Assembly (NCBI RefSeq): GCF_042683245.1
Contig: NZ_JBHUJB010000011.1
Coordinates: forward strand, 62,001-126,000
Direction: 5' to 3'
Length of the DNA: 64,000 nucleotides
From: Rubritalea tangerina
GTDB lineage: Bacteria; Verrucomicrobiota; Verrucomicrobiia; Verrucomicrobiales; Akkermansiaceae
Part shown: positions 44,152 to 50,398 of the stretch, piece by piece
Position numbering within the stretch: position 1 is the stretch's first letter
Layout of the letters: the number at the start of each line of letters is the position of its first letter
Notes under the pieces: generated by a model
Told to the model about the DNA's origin: nothing
Databases searched by the model: none
What the model saw: the letters and a program-made list of their open reading frames with translations, nothing else
Translations under genes and position numbers: made by a program

Positions 44152-45654
44152 CTAGCCTTTCATCGAAAGAGCAACGATACCAAGGATGAAGATCAGAGCA
44201 ACAATCACCAAGAGGTAAAGCATGTTGTTGCTGCTCTTAGCTGCGAGTTGCTTATTGCGGCGATCAACAGCTCCTTTGAGCTTACCCTGACGAAGGAATC
44301 CGTCGTAGTTGCGCTGGAGAAGCTGAGTCTCTACTTGACGCATGATGTCGAGAATCACACCCACCATAATGAGCAATGAAGTACCACCAAAGAATCCCGT
44401 AATCATCTGGTTCAATGGGTCCTCACCAAAGAGCCTTGGCATCTGAGAAACCACAAATGGAAGAGCAAAAATGATCGTCAAGAAGACTGCCCCCGCAAAA
44501 GTAAGACGAGTCATCGTGAAATCGAGGAACTTCGCAGTTGGCTCACCTGGACGAATGCCCGGGATATACCCACCACTGCGCTTGAGGTTCTCAGCAATCT
44601 CTGAAGGCTGGAACATCGTGGCTACCCAGAAGTAAGAGAAGAAGAAGATCATCACACCTGCGATCACGTAGAACCACGGGCTGTTACCTCCAAGAATCTC
44701 ATTCAAAGTCATTCCCCAGCTCGCAGTCGGGAAAAGCTGGCTCACAATCACTGTAGGAATCCCTAAAATGGCTGTCGCAAAAATAATGGGCATCACGTTC
44801 GCGTAGTTCAGCTTCAACGGCAAATACTGAGTCTGTCCACCGTATTGCTTACGACCAACCACACGTTTAGCATACTGAATTGCTATGCGGCGCTGTGCCT
44901 GCGTAATCGCAATGGTAGCTGCAATCACGAAGATCAAGAAAGCAAAGAGGAAAACAACAAAGGCTGCACCTGCTGGTGTGCCATTGCTGATAAGTGACTT
45001 CCAAAGCAAAGCCAAGGACGCTGGCAACGCGGAAATGATGTTCACCGTAATGATGATCGAGGTTCCATTACCAATCCCCTTCTCAGTCATTTGGTCACCA
45101 ATCCACATCAAGAGAAGTGTCCCAGTTACTACTGACAGTGTGAAGATGATGATGAATGCAATCCCTGGATTCGGTACCACCTTGCCCACTTCTTCAATAC
45201 CCGTGAAAAATGGTAAAGACCCTGGGTTGCTGGAAATTTGATTCGCAAGTAATCCCCCCTGCACCAAGGCTATCAAAATTGTAATAAAACGCGTGTACTG
45301 GTTGATCTTCTGACGACCTCCATCCTCACGCGAAAGCTTCGCAAGCTTCGGCATCACCGCTGTCATCAGCTGCATCAAAATCGACGCCGAAATGTAGGGC
45401 ATAATCCCCAAAGCAAAAAGTCCTAGCTTCTGCAAACCACCGCCCGAAAAGATCGTAGCCATGGTTTCAAGCATTCCACCACCTTCGCCACCCTTCTCAG
45501 CGATGTTCTTCATGTGTTGGTCAATCACCCCAGCGTCAATGCCTGGTAGTGATATGTGAACACCCAAACGGACAATAACGATCATCACCAAGACGTAGAT
45601 GATGCGTTCACGTAGCTCGGCTACTTTCCATGTATTCGCAAATGCGGAAATCAT
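44152..45654 (-). CDS. secY: Preprotein translocase subunit SecY
   Basis: The central channel protein of the Sec translocon. It has 500 residues, longer than the ~440 norm, with ten hydrophobic helices. The N-terminus (FANTWKVAELRERIIYVLVMIVIVRLGVHI) has helix 1 and the plug region has GGGMLETMATIFSGG. Later landmarks are GIMPYISASI, QLMTAVMPKLA and the RRIAIQYAKRVVG loop. The added length is in the N-terminal loop and in helix connections. It follows rplO by 111 bases, a gap holding a 12-bp GC-rich hairpin. Confidence 0.96.
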   Translation of the reverse strand: MISAFANTWKVAELRERIIYVLVMIVIVRLGVHISLPGIDAGVIDQHMKNIAEKGGEGGGMLETMATIFSGGGLQKLGLFALGIMPYISASILMQLMTAVMPKLAKLSREDGGRQKINQYTRFITILIALVQGGLLANQISSNPGSLPFFTGIEEVGKVVPNPGIAFIIIFTLSVVTGTLLLMWIGDQMTEKGIGNGTSIIITVNIISALPASLALLWKSLISNGTPAGAAFVVFLFAFLIFVIAATIAITQAQRRIAIQYAKRVVGRKQYGGQTQYLPLKLNYANVMPIIFATAILGIPTVIVSQLFPTASWGMTLNEILGGNSPWFYVIAGVMIFFFSYFWVATMFQPSEIAENLKRSGGYIPGIRPGEPTAKFLDFTMTRLTFAGAVFLTIIFALPFVVSQMPRLFGEDPLNQMITGFFGGTSLLIMVGVILDIMRQVETQLLQRNYDGFLRQGKLKGAVDRRNKQLAAKSSNNMLYLLVIVALIFILGIVALSMKG

Positions 45655-45690
45655 AATTTAGTTAGATTGTGCGGCGGCTTGTATAAAGAA

Positions 45691-45718
45691 GTGAGGAAGC
45701 GCGCAAGCGCTTCCTCAC
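45691..45718. promoter_or_regulatory. Strong hairpin between rplO and secY
   Basis: GTGAGGAAGCGC and GCGCTTCCTCAC form 12 perfect pairs around a GCAA (plus) or TTGC (minus) tetraloop. On the minus strand the arm is followed by TTCTTT rather than an unbroken T run. It could be a partial terminator, an RNA-processing site, or a stability barrier that lowers SecY expression relative to the ribosomal genes. Confidence 0.75.
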
Positions 45719-45765
45719 TAAAAGTGTAAATTAGATGCTCAAGCACCTAGTTTAGCGAGAGAGCA

Positions 45766-46206
45766 TTAAGCTACGGAGCCGCCAGCTTTCTCGATTTTCT
45801 CCTTGGCGGAGGCGCTAAGTGCGTCAACTGAAACTGTGAGTTTCTTGCTGAGTTCACCGTTACCGAGCACCTTGATCTGATCAAAAGCACCCTTAACAAG
45901 TCCCTTAGCACGAAGTGTTTCTTCGTTCACTGTGTCACCTTCTTCGAAGAACTTCTGAAGGTGCGCTGTGTTCACAACTACCACTTTGTCTGCAAAGCGA
46001 ACGTTGTTGAAACCACGCTTAGGAAGACGACGGTGGATAGGCATCTGACCACCTTCGAAACCGACGCGTACGCCTGATCCTGAGCGAGCCTTCTGACCCT
46101 TGTGACCCTTACCTGCTGTCTTACCAAGGCCAGAGCTTTCACCCTTACCAAGACGCTTGATGCGGTGCTTAGATCCTGGGTTAGTTTTGAGATTGTGAAG
46201 ATTCAT
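45766..46206 (-). CDS. rplO: 50S ribosomal protein L15
   Basis: L15 stabilises the 23S rRNA core in late assembly. It has 146 residues with the glycine/lysine-rich N-terminus (HRIKRLGKGESSGLGKTAGKGHKGQKARSG, cited as RLGKGESSGLGKTAGKG and GQKARSG), the FEGGQMPIHRRLPKRGF block and the C-terminal KAGGSV. It follows rpsE by 64 bases. In many bacteria rpmD (L30) lies between them, and that space is too small for it. Confidence 0.97.
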   Translation of the reverse strand: MNLHNLKTNPGSKHRIKRLGKGESSGLGKTAGKGHKGQKARSGSGVRVGFEGGQMPIHRRLPKRGFNNVRFADKVVVVNTAHLQKFFEEGDTVNEETLRAKGLVKGAFDQIKVLGNGELSKKLTVSVDALSASAKEKIEKAGGSVA

Positions 46207-46270
46207 TATCTTAAATTTCTAATGGTTGAGAATGGAGCCGTCTGTTTTCCAGCGACCCCATCTGATTAAC

Positions 46271-46924
46271 TTAGAGAGACTCAGCTTTGAGCTTACCACG
46301 TGAGCCGAGTACGTCTTCGCGAGTACGAAGCTGTGCAAGTGCTGCTACTGTAGCTTTCACTACGTTTGCGTGGTTGTTGGAACCGAGTGACTTACCGAGA
46401 ACGTTGTGGATACCGACTGCTTCGCAGACTGCACGTACACCACCACCAGCAATCACACCAGTACCTGGACATGCCGGCTTGAGAAGTACCTTACCACCGC
46501 CAAATTCAGCGTATGTTTCATGCGGGATAGTACCATCTACGATTGCGTAACGCTTGATGTCGCGCTTCGCATCTTCAGATGCCTTGCGGATACAGTCAGT
46601 TACCTCGTTCGCCTTACCGAAACCTACACCAACACGACCTTCGAGGGTGCCGGAGACCATCAGTGCGGAGAATGAGAAACGACGACCACCTTTAACCACC
46701 TTAGCACAGCGGTTGATGAATACGACTTTCTCTACGAGCTCAACACCGTCTTCTGTAGTTGGTTTAGCTGGAGCCTGGCGCTGTGGACGCTCACGGCGAC
46801 CACCTTTGCCACCACGACCACCACGGCCACCGCGCTCTTGCTTAGGAGCTTCAGTAGTTGCAGCAGCTGCGTCAGCTTTGGCTTCTGCAGGTTTTGCTTC
46901 TGCGTTTTCTTTATTTTCAGACAT
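46271..46924 (-). CDS. rpsE: 30S ribosomal protein S5 with long RG-rich N-terminal extension
   Basis: S5 lies at the mRNA entry channel with S3 and S4 and influences fidelity. The 217 residues exceed the usual ~165. The first ~58 residues are an Ala/Glu/Lys-rich segment followed by RGGRGGRGGKGGRRERPQRQ. The conserved part begins near VELVEKVVFINRCAKVVKGGRRF, with VGVGFGKANEV and the C-terminal GSNNHANVVKAT. The extension has the composition of RGG RNA-binding tails and mirrors the C-terminal tail of S3 in this window. Confidence 0.96.
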   Translation of the reverse strand: MSENKENAEAKPAEAKADAAAATTEAPKQERGGRGGRGGKGGRRERPQRQAPAKPTTEDGVELVEKVVFINRCAKVVKGGRRFSFSALMVSGTLEGRVGVGFGKANEVTDCIRKASEDAKRDIKRYAIVDGTIPHETYAEFGGGKVLLKPACPGTGVIAGGGVRAVCEAVGIHNVLGKSLGSNNHANVVKATVAALAQLRTREDVLGSRGKLKAESL

Positions 46925-46938
46925 GGTTTCGTGGATGA

Positions 46939-47295
46939 TTAGAATTTAAGACCAGCTTCACGTGCTGCTTCAGCAAGTGCTTTGACTTTACCGTGGAAAA
47001 GGTGACCACCGCGGTCGAAAACCACGGATTCAATGTTCTTTTCCTTAGCGCGCTCTGCGATGAGAGTACCGACCTGTGCTGCTGTTGCAACATTAGAAGC
47101 TGCATTCTCCACTGACTTGTCGAGTGATGATGCTGCTGTGAGTGTGTTACCTGCTACGTCATCAATCACCTGCACGTAGATGTGCTGGTTAGAGTAGTTG
47201 ACTGCAAGACGTGGACGCTCAGCAGTGCCGGATACCTTCTTACGGATACGGTTGTGAATGCGCTGGCGTACTGATTTACGATTGAGTTTGCTCAT
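46939..47295 (-). CDS. rplR: 50S ribosomal protein L18
   Basis: L18 binds 5S rRNA and joins it to the 23S rRNA. It has 118 residues with the basic start (RIHNRIRKKVSGTAERPRLAV), the NQHIYVQVIDD strand, ERAKEKNIESVVFDRGGHLFHGKVKALAEAAREAGL (seen as VVFDRGGHLFHGKVKALAE) and a C-terminal GLKF. It lies 39 bases after rplF and 14 bases before rpsE. Confidence 0.97.
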   Translation of the reverse strand: MSKLNRKSVRQRIHNRIRKKVSGTAERPRLAVNYSNQHIYVQVIDDVAGNTLTAASSLDKSVENAASNVATAAQVGTLIAERAKEKNIESVVFDRGGHLFHGKVKALAEAAREAGLKF

Positions 47296-47334
47296 TTTGT
47301 GAATTCAGTTTGTGTTAATAATGTGCGTCAATGA

Positions 47335-47874
47335 TTACTTACCAACGCTCTTACCAGCCTTACGACGTACGTATTCACCAACGTAGCGAATACCCTTACC
47401 CTTGTATGGCTCTGGCTTATAGTAGGCGCGTACCTCAGCGGCAAACTGTCCTACTTCCTGCTTATCGATACCTTCAACCTTAACCTTCGTGTTCTCAGTC
47501 ACTGTGACTGTGAGACCTTCCGGAATTGGGTGAAGTACTGGGTGTGACTTACCGATGCTGAGGTCGAGGGCCTTGCCTGCAACCTTAGCACGGAAACCAA
47601 CACCAATGATTTCAAGATCCTTAGTGTATCCAGCAGACACACCGATGATCATGTTGTTAACGAGGGAACGTGCTGTCCCGTGAAGTGCGCGAAGCTGACG
47701 GCTCTCGTTCGCACGTGTGATTGTTACTGTTCCTTCTTCCTGCTCAAAGCCGATGCCTTGTGGAAGTTGGAAGTCAAGCTTACCCTTCGGGCCTTCAACT
47801 GCAACGAGACCATTTGCCTCAGTAACAGTGACCTTCTCAGGAAGCGTGATTGGTTTAAGTCCTACTCGTGACAT
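47335..47874 (-). CDS. rplF: 50S ribosomal protein L6
   Basis: L6 contacts the sarcin-ricin loop region and the factor-binding site. It has 179 residues in two repeated domains. Visible are SRVGLKPITLPEKV, the LHGTARSLVNNMIIGVSAGY block and the C-terminal RAYYKPEPYKGKGIRYVGEYVRRKAGK (cited as KPEPYKGKGIRY and EYVRRKAGK). A strong AAGGAG ribosome-binding site lies nine bases before the ATG, better than those of most genes here. It lies 23 bases after rpsH. Confidence 0.97.
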   Translation of the reverse strand: MSRVGLKPITLPEKVTVTEANGLVAVEGPKGKLDFQLPQGIGFEQEEGTVTITRANESRQLRALHGTARSLVNNMIIGVSAGYTKDLEIIGVGFRAKVAGKALDLSIGKSHPVLHPIPEGLTVTVTENTKVKVEGIDKQEVGQFAAEVRAYYKPEPYKGKGIRYVGEYVRRKAGKSVGK

Positions 47875-47897
47875 TGTATTATCTCCTTAAGTTAGGG

Positions 47898-48299
47898 TTA
47901 CCAAATGTTAGCGAGATGCTCGCCACCTACGTTTTGCTTCTTCGCAGCTGCTCCAGTCAACAATCCTTTAGACGTTGAAAGGATAGAAATGCCAAGACCA
48001 TTGAGAACGCGTGGTACTTCACCTGCTCCGACGTACTGACGAAGACCTGGCTTGGAAACGCGCTTCACGTTGGTGAGTACTGCCTTACCTTCTGGTGTGT
48101 ATTTTACTGTAACAGTGAGGGTCTTTTCTACACCTTCACCTGATACTTCATACTTCCAGACGTAACCTTCATCAGCAAGGATGCCTGCAATCGCTTCCTT
48201 CATCTTGCTGTAAGGTGCTGTGAATGTTTCGTTACCTGCTGCTGAAGCATTCTTCAGGCGAGTAAGGAAATCGGAAATTGGGTCGCTAAGAACTGCCAT
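47898..48299 (-). CDS. rpsH: 30S ribosomal protein S8
   Basis: S8 binds helix 21 of 16S rRNA and, in other bacteria, represses the spc operon. It has 133 residues with the DPISDFLTRLKNA start, the KRVSKPGLRQYVG segment and LGISILSTSKGLLTGAAAKK near the end. It follows rplE by only 36 bases. The S14 gene rpsN, which normally lies between them, is missing. Confidence 0.97.
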   Translation of the reverse strand: MAVLSDPISDFLTRLKNASAAGNETFTAPYSKMKEAIAGILADEGYVWKYEVSGEGVEKTLTVTVKYTPEGKAVLTNVKRVSKPGLRQYVGAGEVPRVLNGLGISILSTSKGLLTGAAAKKQNVGGEHLANIW

Positions 48300-48335
48300 G
48301 ATATTTTCCTATCTATAAATAATGAGTTAATTGAA

Positions 48336-48905
48336 TTAGGCAGTAGCCTCTTCTTTCTTGGCGTTCTCGCGGAACGGCATACCGAGTGCACGAAGAAGTG
48401 CACGTCCTGCATCGTCAGTTGTCGCAGTCGTTACGAAAATAAGGTCGAAACCGATCTGACGCTTGATCTGATCAAGCTCAACTTCTGGGAAAATAGATTG
48501 ATCTGCGATACCTACTGCGTAGTTGCCTTGACCGTCAAAACTCTTCGGTGAAATACCACGGAAGTCACGGATGTTTGGCGCAGTGATGTGGATGAAGCGA
48601 TCGAGGAATTCCCACATGTGTGCACCACGAAGAGTGACACGGGCACCTACTGCTTCACCAGCACGGACCTTAAAGTTAGCGACGGACTTACGAGCGTAAG
48701 AAACACTTGGCTTTTGGCCAGTGATCTTAGAGATCTCTTCGACGGCGTCTTCTACAGCCTGCTTGCGGTCATTGGCTCCACCACAGTGAGTGGTCACAAC
48801 GATCTTCTCCAAACGAGGCACCTGGTGAGGGTTAGTGCACTCAAGCTCTTTAGTGAGAGCTGGCACTACCTTCTCCTGATAGTATGTTTGCATTGTTGGT
48901 TTCAT
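48336..48905 (-). CDS. rplE: 50S ribosomal protein L5
   Basis: L5 binds 5S rRNA and contacts the P-site tRNA. It has 189 residues with YQEKVVPALTKEL, the KIVVTTHCGGAND strand (where most L5 have KIVVNMGVG), ITGQKPSVSYARKSVANFKVR-like words and LRGAHMWEFLDRFIHI. The C-terminus adds a short Lys/Glu/Ala tail. It is the first gene of the displaced spc block. In most bacteria it follows rplN-rplX, which here are at the far left end of the window. Confidence 0.97.
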   Translation of the reverse strand: MKPTMQTYYQEKVVPALTKELECTNPHQVPRLEKIVVTTHCGGANDRKQAVEDAVEEISKITGQKPSVSYARKSVANFKVRAGEAVGARVTLRGAHMWEFLDRFIHITAPNIRDFRGISPKSFDGQGNYAVGIADQSIFPEVELDQIKRQIGFDLIFVTTATTDDAGRALLRALGMPFRENAKKEEATA

Positions 48906-48997
48906 AATTTGCGGGTCAGCTTTTTAGTTCTGAATGCTTAGCTTAAGCGCTACCGGAATCCCTCCTACTTGCTCTGCAAATAAGAAGGCGGACGGGG

Positions 48998-49026
48998 GCT
49001 TTACATCACAATCCCCAGATCAGCAA
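48998..49026 (-). promoter_or_regulatory. Candidate promoter of the displaced spc block
   Basis: On the minus strand TTGCTG (49021-49026) is followed after 17 bases by TAAAGC (48998-49003) and then CCCCCGTCC. It lies about 90 bases before the rplE ATG and resembles the promoters proposed for the rpsL cluster and the second EF-G. Assignment is by eye. Confidence 0.45.
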
Positions 49027-49122
49027 GCGGAAAGCGCGGATTTTAACTTTTTTCTTCTACCCACCTCCAATCACCCCCCCTCCTGCTCAATTCCTCATAA
49101 AAGCGCCCCCTCTTCCACACAG

Positions 49123-49166
49123 AAAAAAGTGACGGCCTCCCATTTCGAACAATAGAAGGCCGTCGC
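49123..49166 (-). terminator. Terminator upstream of the spc block, after a possible small gene
   Basis: On the minus strand GCGACGGCCT and AGGCCGTCAC pair over ten positions (one G-T), enclose 18 bases, and are followed by six T. No annotated gene would end here. The possible 33-codon ORF at 49186-49287 ends 19 bases before the hairpin. The hairpin could also attenuate a long spc leader. Confidence 0.7.
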
Positions 49167-49185
49167 ATACCTATCACACACACGG

Positions 49186-49287
49186 TCAGCTGTCGCTGAT
49201 GCACATAGTACTAACAGCCCTACCCTTGTAGCTCATAATCGATTCCCCTGATTTGATCATCGATTCAGTCGATCCTTTCATCGCCAT
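49186..49287 (-). CDS. Possible 33-residue small ORF with its own terminator
   Basis: A short open frame on the minus strand from ATG at 49287 to TGA at 49186, encoding 33 residues rich in Ser, Met and Lys (it starts MAMKGSTESMIKSG). A second ATG two codons in is also usable. AGG lies about ten bases upstream of the ATG, and a good terminator begins 19 bases after the stop. No family is recognised, there is no transmembrane segment, and an ORF of this length can arise by chance. The terminator is the main reason to list it. It could equally mark a small RNA or an upstream leader of the spc genes. Confidence 0.35.
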   Translation of the reverse strand: MAMKGSTESMIKSGESIMSYKGRAVSTMCISDS

Positions 49288-49349
49288 TTTCAAAACCTAA
49301 AAGCCCCCCCAACCAAGCTAGAATCAATTCAAGTACACATTCATTGCTT

Positions 49350-50324
49350 ATGAAAACACCACTCGGCCTTTCCCTCATAATTACAGGCATACTCTCCACC
49401 CTCTGGGCTGAAGAGCCCCCAATCAATACAGATCGAGCCAAAAACTCTATTCAAGAAGTCCTCCTCCACTATCCATCGGGGCAACTCCGCGAAAAATACT
49501 TCCTAAAGAAAAATAAAAAACATGGCGTACACACAAGCTTCGACAAAGACGGCAACATTATAACCCAAACCCAATACCTACGAGGCCATCCAATAGGCAT
49601 AATCAAAGACCGACAACACAAACCACAGACCACAAAAAAGACTCCCGAAAAATCAATAGATAAAAACAAGACCGATAAATCCATAGAATTCCACCCAAAT
49701 GGTCAAATCAAGCGCTCAGGTTCATTCTTAAAAGGGAAAAAACATGGCCTCTTTTCACATTGGAATAGTGAAGGGCAAAAAACTTACGAGATCACCTATT
49801 CCAACGGAAAACGTCATGGCAAATTTACCAGATGGTTCGATCAGAAAAGAATTCAGACTGGCTACTACGCAGATAACAAACTCCACGGCACAGTCACTAG
49901 CTGGAACCACGGGAACACAAAAAAATCAGAAGTTAATTACTTTAGAGGTCAGAAAACACGAGCAATCGAATTTTCAGAGAACAACATAGTCAGTGAAACC
50001 AGGTACCAACACAACAAGAAACACGGAATCGCTAAAACATGGAACCCAAATGGACGAAAAGCTTCCATGAGCCACTACCAAACTGGGCAACTCCAAGGCC
50101 TCAAAGAAACTTGGCACTCCAATGGCCGAAAAGCCAGCCAAGAAAACTACGTAAACAACCGTAGACACGGAAAAGCCCAATATTGGATCTACAGTGAACA
50201 CAGCAAAACGTACCACTACGAGGTTGTCCACTTTAACCATGGCCACTACCTGAGAACTGTCAGAAACGGGAAAAGCAAGAAGGAACCATTGCGCGGTTTT
50301 TTCGACGGCATTCTTTACCCATAA
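49350..50324 (+). CDS. Exported YwqK-like (MORN-variant) repeat protein
   Basis: A 324-residue exported protein made of repeats of the YwqK type, about 22-25 residues each, with the pattern (S/N)-N-G-x-(R/K)-HG-x-x-x-x-W. Repeats are visible from about residue 45 to 290: KNKKHGVHTSF, KGKKHGLFSHWN, NGKRHGKFTRWF, DNKLHGTVTSWN, HNKKHGIAKTWN, TGQLQGLKETWH, NNRRHGKAQYWI. A signal peptide covers residues 1-20 (ending WA|EE). The ATG at 49350 is preferred over an in-frame TTG. YwqK is proposed as an antitoxin in some bacteria, but no toxin gene lies beside this one. It converges with the second EF-G, whose terminator separates them. Confidence 0.85.
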   Translation: MKTPLGLSLIITGILSTLWAEEPPINTDRAKNSIQEVLLHYPSGQLREKYFLKKNKKHGVHTSFDKDGNIITQTQYLRGHPIGIIKDRQHKPQTTKKTPEKSIDKNKTDKSIEFHPNGQIKRSGSFLKGKKHGLFSHWNSEGQKTYEITYSNGKRHGKFTRWFDQKRIQTGYYADNKLHGTVTSWNHGNTKKSEVNYFRGQKTRAIEFSENNIVSETRYQHNKKHGIAKTWNPNGRKASMSHYQTGQLQGLKETWHSNGRKASQENYVNNRRHGKAQYWIYSEHSKTYHYEVVHFNHGHYLRTVRNGKSKKEPLRGFFDGILYP

Positions 50325-50340
50325 TCCCCCCTTACTCCAC

Positions 50341-50377
50341 AAAAAAGCGGCCTGTAAGCATTGCTTACAGGCCGCTT
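50341..50377 (-). terminator. Rho-independent terminator after the second EF-G
   Basis: AAGCGGCCTGTAAGC and GCTTACAGGCCGCTT form 15 perfect pairs around a three-base loop. On the minus strand they run into six T, placing the terminator 21 bases after the EF-G stop. Confidence 0.93.
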
Positions 50378-50398
50378 AAACAAAGAGTTCAAGAAAGC

